Shown here piece by piece: positions 42,258 to 50,287 of a stretch of 64,000 nt of DNA. The translations under genes and the position numbers were made by a program. Numbering within the stretch: the first letter of the stretch is position 1; each line of letters begins with the position of its first letter. A model generated the notes under the pieces. That model had not been told where the DNA came from. It was given only the letters and a program-made list of their open reading frames with translations, and did no database searches. Origin of the DNA: DAOUKH01 sp964291475 (GTDB lineage: Bacteria; Chloroflexota; Dehalococcoidia; SHYB01). The DNA lies in assembly GCA_964291475.2 (NCBI GenBank), contig OZ220083.1:310001-374000 (forward strand), written 5' to 3'.

Positions 42258-43157
42258 ATGCCGATCGACCCCAAGCCCATTCGCAGCCTGCTCTTCGTTC
42301 CCGGCAACCGTGAGGACTGGATGCGGGATGCTCCCAAGTACGGCTCCGACGGGCTGATCTTCGACATGGAGGGCGCTTTGCCGCCCGACCAGATCGCGGA
42401 GGGGCGCGAGATCATCCGCCGCGTGCTCGATGAGACCGGCGGCAGCGGCCCGCAGCGGATCGTGCGCGTGTCGGGCGCGGCCTCGGAGAAGAACCGCGCC
42501 GACCTTGAAGCCATCGTCTGCGCCGGCCTCGACGGGGTCATGGTGCCCCAGACGCGGGGGCCCGACGACATCGCCGCGGTCGACGCGGTGCTCACCGAGC
42601 TGGAGCGTGAGCGGGGGCTCCCGGAGGGCCGCATCGTCATCACGCCGCTGCTGGAGTCCGCCGGCGCGATCCGCCAGTCCTATGAGATCGCGACCGTGTC
42701 GCCGCGCATCGCCTACATGGGATCGGGCGTCTCCCGCCGCGGCGACATCGTCCGCTCGATCGGCTACCGGTGGACGGAACAGGGCCTTGAGTCGCTGTAC
42801 TTCCGCTCGAAGGTGCTGCTCGACGTCCGGGCCGCCGGCGTTCCCTACCCCATGAGCGGCCAGTGGAGCCAGATCGGCAACCTCGAGGGTCTGCGGGCCT
42901 TCGCCAACCAGACCCGCGACCTGGGCTACGTCGGGATGAGCTGCATACACCCCACGCACGTCCCCGTCATCAACGAGGTCTTCACTCCTAGCGAGGAAGA
43001 AATCGATAGCTGGCGGAGGACCCTGGAGACGATGGAGGCGGCGTGGGCCGAGGGGCGCGGCGCCGTCCGCTTCGAGGACGGCATGGTCGACGAGGCCCAC
43101 ATCCACACCGCCCGCCAGGGCCTCGACTTCGCCCGCAAGCTCGGCGTCATCGACTAG
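42258..43157 (+). CDS. HpcH/HpaI/CitE-like aldolase-lyase (second paralogue)
   Basis: 299 residues, same length and plan as the gene at 38805: IRSLLFVPGNREDWMRDAPKYGSDGLIFDMEGALPPDQ and CIHPTHVPVINEVFTPSEEEID. The acidic pair reads DMEGAL rather than DLEDAV, a difference in the metal-binding loop that may change specificity. ATG 42258 follows CAAGGAGG. It is divergent from the fused CaiB gene; together they bracket it with two lyases. Confidence 0.88.
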   Translation: MPIDPKPIRSLLFVPGNREDWMRDAPKYGSDGLIFDMEGALPPDQIAEGREIIRRVLDETGGSGPQRIVRVSGAASEKNRADLEAIVCAGLDGVMVPQTRGPDDIAAVDAVLTELERERGLPEGRIVITPLLESAGAIRQSYEIATVSPRIAYMGSGVSRRGDIVRSIGYRWTEQGLESLYFRSKVLLDVRAAGVPYPMSGQWSQIGNLEGLRAFANQTRDLGYVGMSCIHPTHVPVINEVFTPSEEEIDSWRRTLETMEAAWAEGRGAVRFEDGMVDEAHIHTARQGLDFARKLGVID

Positions 43158-43479
43158 CCCACCGCACAACTCGCCCGCCAAGCCCCGCCGGCGGTTGCGC
43201 CACGGCCACCCTTGGTTGGGCCGCTCGCTCGGGCGCACTCCGAGCAAGACGACCCGGGGGCCGGTCCGACGTTCTTTCGCGTCGCCCCACACACTGTTAG
43301 AGGCAGTGCCTCCGCCCCCTCTAAGGGCGGGCCGGCGGCCGCCGGCCACAGCTAGGCATAAAGAACAGACGTTCGATAGGGTTCGATTAGCAGCGCCGAC
43401 GGGGGCTGTCAAAGGGGGCGTGTCACAGACGTCCGCCACACCCGACCGGCACGCCCTGATGGCTCTCGGTTTCTCCCAG
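43158..43479. other. Non-coding gap without recognisable content
   Basis: About 320 bp after the CitE-like gene. Frames through it give only low-complexity Arg/Pro-rich translations, and it lacks the A-F modules. It includes a GGGCGGGCCGGCGGCCGCC stretch near 43326 and a somewhat A/T-richer stretch near 43360-43390. Nothing functional recognised. Confidence 0.5.
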
Positions 43480-43958
43480 GGGGAGGGTTTGAGGGAGGGC
43501 AGTCCGACGGGGCGCGCCGCCCCACCCCGGCCCTCTCTCTAATCTCCCCCAGAGGGGGAGAGGCCGGAGGGGGGAGAAGACCCTACGCGCACCCCTGGGC
43601 AACCACGAGGGTTGCCCCTACAGGATCGTCGCCTCCCGGCGTCGGGGGGTTGTGCAAGGGTCTCCAGCGGGAGAGGGGGCGGAGCAGCGCCTGCGGGCGC
43701 TCGCGCGCCTAGCGGCGCGCGCCCTCTCTCAAATCTCCCCCAGAGGGGGAGAGGCCGGAAGGGAGGGGAGAAGACCCTACCCGCACCCCTGGGCAACCAC
43801 GAGGGTTGCCCCTACAGGGTCGCCTCCCGGCGTCGGGGGGTTGTGCAAGGGTCTCCAGCGGGAGAGGGGGGAGAGCAGCACCCTGCGGGCGCTCGCGCGC
43901 CTGACGGCGCGCGCCCTCTCTCAGTCTCCCCCAGAGGGGGAGAGGCTTAAGGTGCGCC
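43480..43958 (+). repeat. Intergenic repeat mosaic (copy 9; B, D, F, E, B, D, F, E, B)
   Basis: The largest copy: a B-D-F-E unit of about 195 bp occurs twice in tandem (D near 43598 and 43789, F near 43647 and 43841, E near 43683 and 43875, B near 43527, 43721 and 43911). The near-identical tandem points to recent duplication. No gene seen. Confidence 0.88.
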
Positions 43959-44801
43959 CTACGGCGTGTCTTGGTTGAAGGTGGGTTTCCGGTGCTCGAT
44001 GAAGGAGGCCCGGCCCTCCTGGGCGTCGGCGTGGTGGTCGGAGATGGCGGTCTTGGTTGCGATGTCGTCCATGGCTTGGTGGAAGGTGTACTCGGCGGCG
44101 TTGTAGATCGCCCGCTTCATCAGGCGCATGGCCACCTGCGGGCCTTTGGCCAGCTCCTCCGCCATCGCGTAGGCCCGGTCCATGAGCTCGTCGCGGGGGG
44201 CGACCTCGTGGATGAGGCCCAGGCGCAGCGCCTCGTCGGCGGGGACGATCCGATTGCGGAGCATGAAGTCCATCGCCCGTCCCACGCCGAGGTGCTGGAC
44301 GAGGAGGTAGTGGCCCCCCTCGTCGGGCTGGTAGCCGAAGCGGAGGGTGGCGCTGCCGAGCATGGCGTCGGCGGCGGCGACGCGGAAGTCGCAGGCGAGC
44401 GCGAGCGAGAGTCCGGTCTGGATGGCGAAGCCGTTGATCGCGGCGACGCTGATCTTGTCCAACTGCCGCACCACGAGCTGCACCGGCTGCGAAAAGGTCC
44501 GCAGCGAGTCGTAGGTGCTCAACGGGCCGCGGTGGCCGTGCGCGAGCTGGGGCAGCCGCCCGCTATCGTGCTTGCGCGGCTTGTCGGAGATGTCGTCGCC
44601 CGCCGAGAAGGCGCGCCCCGTGCCGGTGAACAGCACCACGCGCACCGCGTCCTCCATCTGGGCCTGCATCAGCGTCTCCACGAGGTCGCGCTTCAGCGAA
44701 TGGGTCATGCTGTTCATCCGCTCGGGCTCATCGAACGTGATGAGCAGGATGTTCTCGCGCTCGATCTCGGCGGTGAATCCGCTGAACCGGCCGGTATCCA
44801 T
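43959..44801 (-). CDS. Enoyl-CoA hydratase/isomerase (crotonase) family protein
   Basis: 280 residues. Oxyanion-hole segments GRAFSAGDDIS and NGFAIQTGLSLALACD are present, along with LRFGYQPDEGGHYLLVQHLG; the C-terminal SDHHADAQEGRASFIEHRKP is a normal crotonase tail (family usual SEHEDxxEGxxAFxEKRKP). It acts on acyl-CoA in the cytoplasm; specific reaction unknown. ATG 44801 gives MDTGRFSGF with GAGGCA-type site upstream. Confidence 0.9.
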   Translation of the reverse strand: MDTGRFSGFTAEIERENILLITFDEPERMNSMTHSLKRDLVETLMQAQMEDAVRVVLFTGTGRAFSAGDDISDKPRKHDSGRLPQLAHGHRGPLSTYDSLRTFSQPVQLVVRQLDKISVAAINGFAIQTGLSLALACDFRVAAADAMLGSATLRFGYQPDEGGHYLLVQHLGVGRAMDFMLRNRIVPADEALRLGLIHEVAPRDELMDRAYAMAEELAKGPQVAMRLMKRAIYNAAEYTFHQAMDDIATKTAISDHHADAQEGRASFIEHRKPTFNQDTP

Positions 44802-44981
44802 GGGTGCCTCCTCGCCCTCGATGGGCCGCGCCGGGCCATGGTACCCAACGCGGCGATGCGGCGAAAGCGGCGCCCTGCCGCTCGGCGGGCACTTGACCCG
44901 GCATCGCCGCCCCTCTACCGTTGCACGCTGCTGAGTCCGTCGAGTACGGCCGCGGCCCGGGCCCGCGGCGCAGGGAGGCCG

Positions 44982-46073
44982 GTGTTGAAGGGACAGTTCA
45001 AGATTTTCGATGCGGTGCGGCACGTCGTCGAGCCCGCCGACCTGTGGGAGAGCCGCATCGACCCGGCCTACGCGGGCGCGGTCGAGGTGCAGCGCGACGG
45101 CGGGTCGGTCACGGTGTCGGGACGTCCGGTGACGGCGGAGCGGCCCGACGTCATGGCGCATCCCCACTACCGGGAGGCCTACCGCGACGCCATCGCCGCC
45201 GACTTCAGCGCCGAGTCGAACTTGGCCGACATGGACCGGGAGGGCATCGACGCGGCGCTGCTCCTGCCCACCTTCGGCATGTACGCGATCTGGGCGGACC
45301 ACGTCGACGCCGGCCTCTCGACGGCGATGTGCCGTGCCTACAACGACTGGCTCCATGACTACTGCGGCACCGACCGCAACCGGCTGAAGGCGGTGGCGCT
45401 GCTCCCCCAACAGGACCCTGAAGCCGCCGCGTCCGAGCTTCGGCGCGCCGTTGACCAAGGCTCCGTCGCCGGCTTCATGCGCCCCAACGAGCTCGTGGGG
45501 CACCGCGTCCACGATCCGGTCTACGACCCCCTCTACGCCGAAGCGGCGAAGCTGGGCGTCCCGCTGGTGCTGTGCGAGATGGGCGGCTCGGTCCTCCACC
45601 AAATGGGCACCGACCGCTTCGACGGCTTCTTCAGCCGCGAGGCCGTGCTCGACCCCTACGAGATGATGCTGGTCTTCATGTCGTTCATGGGACACAACCT
45701 CTTGGAGCGTTTCCCCGACCTCAACATCGGCTACCTCGGCGCGGGCGTGGGCTGGATCCCGTATTGGCTCGACCGGGTCGACGAGCACTGGGGCGGCTTC
45801 TTCGGCGTCGACGCGCCCAGCACGCAGGCGCCAAGCCTGCTGTTCAAAACCCAAGGCTTCGGCGCCGCCGATCCCTGGGAGCGGACGCTGCCCGAGGTGA
45901 TCGAGGAGACCGGCGTGGGCACGATTCTGTGGGGCAGCCAGTATCCCCGCCCCGAGCTTGCCGGACTCTTCCCCAACGAGCTCGACACCGTGGTCAATGA
46001 CCCGCTCCTGACCGACGAGCAGAAGCAGGCCGTGCTCTGGGAGAACGCGGCCCGCCTCTTCAAGCTGGGCTGA
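44982..46073 (+). CDS. Amidohydrolase family 2 (COG2159) metal-dependent hydrolase
   Basis: About 363 residues, TIM-barrel hydrolase/decarboxylase related to aminocarboxymuconate decarboxylase. FDAVRHVVEPADLWE is the N-terminal metal segment (D.x.H..EP.DLW); NLLERFPDLNIGYLGAGVGW and ILWGSQYPRPE are later landmarks, although the usual SDFPH reads SQYPR, so the barrel Asp is not conserved. Start is GTG 44982 or the adjacent TTG 44985; AGGGAGG is better spaced for the TTG. Divergent from the crotonase gene. Confidence 0.82.
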   Translation: MLKGQFKIFDAVRHVVEPADLWESRIDPAYAGAVEVQRDGGSVTVSGRPVTAERPDVMAHPHYREAYRDAIAADFSAESNLADMDREGIDAALLLPTFGMYAIWADHVDAGLSTAMCRAYNDWLHDYCGTDRNRLKAVALLPQQDPEAAASELRRAVDQGSVAGFMRPNELVGHRVHDPVYDPLYAEAAKLGVPLVLCEMGGSVLHQMGTDRFDGFFSREAVLDPYEMMLVFMSFMGHNLLERFPDLNIGYLGAGVGWIPYWLDRVDEHWGGFFGVDAPSTQAPSLLFKTQGFGAADPWERTLPEVIEETGVGTILWGSQYPRPELAGLFPNELDTVVNDPLLTDEQKQAVLWENAARLFKLG

Positions 46074-46098
46074 CCGCCGCCCGTACCCTTAGGGAATC

Positions 46099-46107
46099 TG
46101 CGATAAT
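46099..46107 (+). promoter_or_regulatory. Extended -10 promoter for the FAH-family gene
   Basis: TGCGATAAT, an extended -10 element, 36 nt before ATG 46144; no clear -35. It lies in the 70-bp gap after the amidohydrolase stop. Confidence 0.4.
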
Positions 46108-46143
46108 GCTGCGCGCCGCGTTGGCGGCGTCATGGAGGCTTGC

Positions 46144-46893
46144 ATGAAGTTTGCACGGTACTTTGCCCACGGTGAGACTGCCTACGGCGTCGTGGAGGGC
46201 GACCGCGTTCGCCAAATCACGACGACTCCGTTCGACGACTACGAGATCACCGACCACGAGCACACCCTCGACCAAGTGAAGCTGCTCGCGCCCCACGAGC
46301 CCCGCAAGGTGATGGCGATCGCGCTCAACTACGAGTCGCACCTCGCCAACTGGACGCGGCCCACGCAGCCGGAGCCGTTCTTCAAGAACCCGACGTCGGT
46401 CATCGGGCCCGACGACGCCATCGTGCTCCCGCCCGATTCGGGCAAGGTCGACGCCGAGGGCGAGCTTGTCGTCGTCATGGGCCGGCGGGCCAAGGCGGTC
46501 TCCAAAGAGGAGGCGCTCGACTACGTGCTCGGCTACACCTGCGGCAACGACGTGAGCGCGCGGCCCTGGCAGGGCAACGACATCCAGTGGTGGCGAGGCA
46601 AGGGCAGCGACACCTTCGCGCCGCTCGGTCCCTTCATCACCACCGGCCTCGACCCCACCAAGCTCGAGGTGCGCACGCGGGTGAACGGCGAGGAGCAACA
46701 GGCGTCGAGCGTGAGCCTCCTGCTGTTCGACATACCCACCATCATCAGCTTCATCAGCCAGGCGGTCACGCTGGATCCAGGCGACGTGATCTACAGCGGC
46801 ACGCCGGGCATCCCGCCGCAGCTTCACCCGGGCGACGTCGTCGAAGTCGAGGTCACCGACGTCGGCGTGCTCCGCAACACCGTGACCGGCTAG
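46144..46893 (+). CDS. Fumarylacetoacetate hydrolase (FAH) family protein
   Basis: 249 residues from ATG 46144, which has GGAGG at 5 nt (an ATG at 46132 would add four residues and has no site). IALNYESHLANW, VDAEGELVVVMGRRAK, YTCGNDVSARPWQGND and VIYSGTPGIPPQL are FAH-fold landmarks; Glu/Asp metal ligands are visible in AEGELV. Such enzymes hydrolyse, hydrate or decarboxylate oxo-acids. The hydroxyacid dehydrogenase follows 44 bp later. Confidence 0.88.
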   Translation: MKFARYFAHGETAYGVVEGDRVRQITTTPFDDYEITDHEHTLDQVKLLAPHEPRKVMAIALNYESHLANWTRPTQPEPFFKNPTSVIGPDDAIVLPPDSGKVDAEGELVVVMGRRAKAVSKEEALDYVLGYTCGNDVSARPWQGNDIQWWRGKGSDTFAPLGPFITTGLDPTKLEVRTRVNGEEQQASSVSLLLFDIPTIISFISQAVTLDPGDVIYSGTPGIPPQLHPGDVVEVEVTDVGVLRNTVTG

Positions 46894-46937
46894 GCGGCCG
46901 CCCGCACGGGACCGCCGATTCCTGGAAGAGGTACGTC

Positions 46938-47948
46938 ATGCCGGATAGACCGATAGCCGCCATGGACTTCATCGACGCCGCGAAGGCGACGACGCCGGAC
47001 GCGACGCTGCTCCGCGACGCCGGCGTCGAGCTGCGCGGCGAGCGGTGCGTGACCGAGGAGGATGTCATCCGCGTCGCGGCGGAGGCCGACGTCCTCCTCG
47101 ATGGGATGGGCCCGATCACCCGCCGGGTGCTGTCGTCCCTTTCTAACTGCAAGGTCGTGGTGCGCTACGGCGTCGGCGTGGACAACGTCGACCTCGACGC
47201 GGCTACGGATGAAGGCATCACGGTCGTCAACGTGCCCGACTACTGCGTCGAAGAGGTGTCGAACCACGTGATCACCTTCCTCCTTGCTTGGGCGAAACAG
47301 CTTGCCCCGCTCGACCAGTGCGTCCGCAGCGGCCAGTGGGCTGAACAGAAGCGCTGGCCGATGGACAAGGTGCAGTCGGTGCACCAGCAGACGCTGGGCG
47401 TGATCGGCGCGGGCCGCATCGGGCTCGCGGCGGCGCGCAAGGCCAAGGCCCTGTCGATGGAGGTGCTGGTCTACGACCCGTACATCGACGAGCAAAGGCT
47501 GACCGCGGAAGGTCTCACACCGGCCGGCCTCGACCGGGTGCTCGCGGAGAGCGACTACGTCTCCGTCCACACGCCGCTGACGGAGGAGACGCGCCATCTC
47601 ATCGGCCGCGACGCGCTCCGGGCGATGAAGGAGACGGCCTTCCTGATCAACGTCTCGCGCGGCCCCATCGTCGACGAGGCTGCGCTGATCGCGGCCCTTG
47701 AGGCCGGAGATATCGCCGGGGCGGCGCTCGACGTCTTCGAGACGGAGCCGATCGGCCCCGACAACCCGCTCTGCACGATGCCGAACACGATCCTGACGCC
47801 GCACGCGGCGCACTACTCGCCGCTGGCGACGATCCGCGCCCGCACCCAGATCGCGGAAGAGGTCCTCCGCGCCCTCGGCGGTGAGTGGCCCCTCAACATC
47901 GCCAACCCCGCCGTGAAACAGAAGTCGCGGCTGGGCTTCGCGCCGTAG
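46938..47948 (+). CDS. D-isomer-specific 2-hydroxyacid dehydrogenase (SerA/CtBP-like)
   Basis: 336 residues. RYGVGVDNVDLDAA and VIGAGRIGLAAARKAKAL (NAD-binding GxGxxG), with catalytic Arg in NVSRGPIVDE, Glu in DVFETEP and His in LTPHAAHYSP all present. It reduces a 2-oxoacid or oxidises a D-2-hydroxyacid with NAD. It lacks the ACT domain of many phosphoglycerate dehydrogenases, so serine synthesis is not implied. Second gene after the FAH-family protein; together they could process a small keto/hydroxy acid. Confidence 0.9.
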   Translation: MPDRPIAAMDFIDAAKATTPDATLLRDAGVELRGERCVTEEDVIRVAAEADVLLDGMGPITRRVLSSLSNCKVVVRYGVGVDNVDLDAATDEGITVVNVPDYCVEEVSNHVITFLLAWAKQLAPLDQCVRSGQWAEQKRWPMDKVQSVHQQTLGVIGAGRIGLAAARKAKALSMEVLVYDPYIDEQRLTAEGLTPAGLDRVLAESDYVSVHTPLTEETRHLIGRDALRAMKETAFLINVSRGPIVDEAALIAALEAGDIAGAALDVFETEPIGPDNPLCTMPNTILTPHAAHYSPLATIRARTQIAEEVLRALGGEWPLNIANPAVKQKSRLGFAP

Positions 47949-47969
47949 GGGGCGGTGCTCCGGTTGCCC

Positions 47970-48227
47970 TCAGTGCGGCAAACCGCGCCCATCGTAGAGC
48001 AGATCGCCATGATCGACGGCCGCCGGCCCGTCACGTAGCAGTTTGGCGCAGCGGTCCGCGATAGCGCGCATCTTCTCCAGGCGGGCCTCTGCGCCCCGTC
48101 GGCGCCGCTCGCGCTCCAGGCGCTCCTGAAGCGCGAGCGTGACCGCGCCGGTCAGGGTCTCGCCGGTAAGGCTCGCTAGTTCACCTGCCAGCCGGCGCGT
48201 CTCTTCGTTCTTGATGTTCAGACCCAC
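47970..48227 (-). CDS. VapB-type antitoxin, orphan
   Basis: 85 residues from GTG 48227. MGLNIKNEETRRLAGELASLTGETLTGAV is the DNA-binding N-terminus of the Rv0623-type VapB family and LLYDGRGLPH is the toxin-binding tail. The VapC gene that normally follows is missing: downstream is the end of the dehydrogenase gene on the other strand. The start is 4 bp after the TesB stop, an unusual coupling with a metabolic gene. Confidence 0.85.
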   Translation of the reverse strand: MGLNIKNEETRRLAGELASLTGETLTGAVTLALQERLERERRRRGAEARLEKMRAIADRCAKLLRDGPAAVDHGDLLYDGRGLPH

Positions 48228-48231
48228 CGTC

Positions 48232-49110
48232 CTACAGCACGGAGCCGGTCTGGCCGGGGGAGCGGCCCTTGGCGAAGGCGCGGACCATGGCGTCCTGGAC
48301 GTAGGAGGCGACGAGCGTGCCGTCCTCGGTGAAGACGTCGCCGCGGCCGTAGACGCGGCCCCGCCCCGCGTAGGGCGCTCCTTGGTCGAGCAGGAACCAA
48401 GCCCCCGCCGGAACGGGATCGTGGAAGGTGACCGTGTGGCTGTTCACCCCGGTAGAAATCTCGGTGTGGGCCTGCTCGGGCCGGAGGTCGTGGGGCCGCA
48501 TGGCGGCGCTGATGAGGTGGAAGTTCGTCACATAGGCCACCAACGCCTGGTTGATGGCGTTGTCGTCGGGGGCGCCGGAGAAGCGCACCCACATCGGGTA
48601 CTCGGGCGGGCCCTTGTCGCCGGGGGCGAACGGGTCGGCTCCGGCGACGGTGCCGAGGTCCCACGCGCCCTTCACGTCGAGCTTGGTGTCGGCGTGGTCC
48701 GGGCCGTCCATCACCGGCATCTCCCGCGCGTGCCGGATGAGGTCGGGGTCGGGGACCGTCAACATCACGACGCCCTTGGAGATGGGGCGGCCCTTCTGCT
48801 CGAAGGTGATCCCGACGGTGCCGTAGCTGCCGCCGGCGTGGACGGTGTCGAGGATGAGGTAGAGGGGGTCGGCGCCCCAACCGGCGCGGGAGAAGACCAT
48901 GTGGACGGTCTTGACCTCCTTCTCGGGCTGGCTGCGCGTGGCCGCGACGATCGCTTGGCCCAATAGCTGCCCGCCGCCGATGATGGCGTTGGCGGGGTTC
49001 TCTTGGTCGGGCGCGGACTGGCCGTAGTGGTTGATGAGCGGGGCTTCGAACCGGTTGTCGCCGAGCGGCTTGACGTCGAAGCCGTGCAGCAGGTCGCTGA
49101 GTTGCAGCAT
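48232..49110 (-). CDS. TesB-type acyl-CoA thioesterase
   Basis: 292 residues, double-hotdog thioesterase II. GGGQLLGQAIVAATRSQPEKEVKTVHMVFSRAG is the N-terminal hotdog with AGGSYGTVG; the second domain includes PMWVRFSGAPDDNAINQALVAYVTNFHLI and GAWFLLDQGAPYAGRGRVYGRGDVF. It hydrolyses acyl-CoA to free acid and CoA, possibly relieving CoA traps in these pathways. ATG 49110 has AAGGAGAC upstream. VapB follows directly. Confidence 0.9.
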   Translation of the reverse strand: MLQLSDLLHGFDVKPLGDNRFEAPLINHYGQSAPDQENPANAIIGGGQLLGQAIVAATRSQPEKEVKTVHMVFSRAGWGADPLYLILDTVHAGGSYGTVGITFEQKGRPISKGVVMLTVPDPDLIRHAREMPVMDGPDHADTKLDVKGAWDLGTVAGADPFAPGDKGPPEYPMWVRFSGAPDDNAINQALVAYVTNFHLISAAMRPHDLRPEQAHTEISTGVNSHTVTFHDPVPAGAWFLLDQGAPYAGRGRVYGRGDVFTEDGTLVASYVQDAMVRAFAKGRSPGQTGSVL

Positions 49111-49246
49111 GAAGGTCTCCTTGACTCTGACGAGCGGCGGGCGGGCGGCTTGTTTGCGCCTATCTTACCCGCGCCGCCTCTGAGGGCAAGGTGGGGTCAG
49201 GGCGAGTAAGGAGGCGATCCGGCCCGAAGATGCGGGCGGCGGAAGG

Positions 49247-49334
49247 TGGTGCCGAGGGCGCGACTCGAACGCGCACGGGCGTGAAGCCCACTACCCCCTC
49301 AAGATAGCGTGTCTACCTATTCCACCACCTCGGC
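49247..49334 (-). tRNA. tRNA-Leu (anticodon GAG), CCA encoded
   Basis: Minus strand folds as a class II tRNA: acceptor GCCGAGG (49334-49328) with CCTCGGC (49257-49251), D arm, anticodon stem CTATC/GGTAG around TTGAGGG giving anticodon GAG, a long variable arm (GGGC/GCCC), T arm GCGCG-TTCGAGT-CGCGC, discriminator A and encoded CCA (49249-49247). Decodes CUC and CUU. Confidence 0.95.
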
Positions 49335-49403
49335 GTAAAGGAAAGCTGCGGGGCGAATGGGGCGCGTGCGCCCCGGTGAGGGTGTGCTCCAAGGAGCCTT
49401 TCC

Positions 49404-49433
49404 ATGATATGGGGCGCTTGAAACGCCTGTCAA
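49404..49433 (-). promoter_or_regulatory. Promoter for tRNA-Leu
   Basis: On the minus strand TTGACA (49433-49428), 18-nt spacer, TATCAT (49409-49404), about 70 nt before the mature tRNA 5' end. A GGGGCGC/GCGCCCC hairpin (49359-49374) lies in the leader. Confidence 0.55.
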
Positions 49434-49489
49434 CGGCGTTGGGACGCCGCTGTTCCGCGCCGGCGAACCTCCCGCTCGGGCCGCGCCGG

Positions 49490-50266
49490 CTACAGAATCT
49501 GCGACAGGAACAGCTTGGTGCGGTCGCTCTTGGGGTTGTTGAAGATGTCGTTGGGCGGGCCGTCCTCGACGATGATGCCCTCGTCGAACATCATCATGCG
49601 GTCGGCCACTTCCCTGGCGAAGCCGAGCTCGTGGGAGACCACGATCATGGTCATGCCGGAGGCGGCCAGCTCGCGCATCACGTCGAGGACCTCCTTGATC
49701 ATTTCGGGGTCGAGCGCGGAGGTCGGCTCGTCGAAGAGCATGATGTTCGGCTGCATGGCGAGGGCGCGGGCGATCGCCACCCGTTGCTGCTGCCCGCCGG
49801 AAATCTCGGCGGGGTACTTATCGGCCTGCTCAGGAATACCGACCCGCTCCAGGAGCTCCATGGCGACGTTCCTCGCCTCTTGGGCCGGCAGGTGCCGCAC
49901 CTTCATCGGCGCCAGGGTGATGTTTTGCAGCACCGACAGATGGGGGAAGAGGTTGAACGACTGGAAGACCATGCCCACGTCGCGGCGGATGGCGTCGACG
50001 TTGCGGATGTCCTGCGTCATCTCGATGCCGTCGACGATGATGTCGCCGCGCTGGTGTTCCTCCAACCGGTTGATGGTGCGGATGAACGTCGACTTGCCCG
50101 ACCCGGACGGGCCGAAGACGACGACGACCTCGCCGCGCTTGATGGTGGTCGTGATGCCTCGTAGGACATGGAACTCGCCGAACCACTTGTGGACGTCGCG
50201 GCAGACGATCATGTCGTCCGCGCCTACCGTCGGTTTGTTCTCTACCGTTGCTTCGTTCGTGGCCAT
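49490..50266 (-). CDS. Polar amino-acid ABC transporter ATPase (AapP/GlnQ type)
   Basis: 258 residues, cytoplasmic ATPase. Walker A GPSGSGKS at residues 52-59, Q-loop VFQSFNLFPHLSV, signature SGGQQQR, Walker B IMLFDEPTSALDPEM and switch His in VVSHELGF; all intact. GTIN-type RTINRLEEHQRG is typical of the polar amino acid subfamily. It is last of four genes (binding protein, two permeases, ATPase), 21 bp after the second permease. Confidence 0.95.
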   Translation of the reverse strand: MATNEATVENKPTVGADDMIVCRDVHKWFGEFHVLRGITTTIKRGEVVVVFGPSGSGKSTFIRTINRLEEHQRGDIIVDGIEMTQDIRNVDAIRRDVGMVFQSFNLFPHLSVLQNITLAPMKVRHLPAQEARNVAMELLERVGIPEQADKYPAEISGGQQQRVAIARALAMQPNIMLFDEPTSALDPEMIKEVLDVMRELAASGMTMIVVSHELGFAREVADRMMMFDEGIIVEDGPPNDIFNNPKSDRTKLFLSQIL

Positions 50267-50287
50267 GCCGGCCCCCTAACTGTGGTG

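Noticed and set aside
43195..43542. 115-codon ORF in the gap after the CitE-like gene
   Set aside because: Arg/Pro/Ala-rich, runs into repeat modules, no start signal or family resemblance.
43480..43958. Regularly repeated palindromes considered as a CRISPR array
   Set aside because: Units differ in length, no unique spacers of constant size, modules occur dispersed in other gaps and no cas genes are present.
49359..49374. GGGGCGCGTGCGCCCC hairpin as an independent RNA or terminator
   Set aside because: It lies within the tRNA leader, lacks a T-tract, and such GC palindromes are common in this composition.
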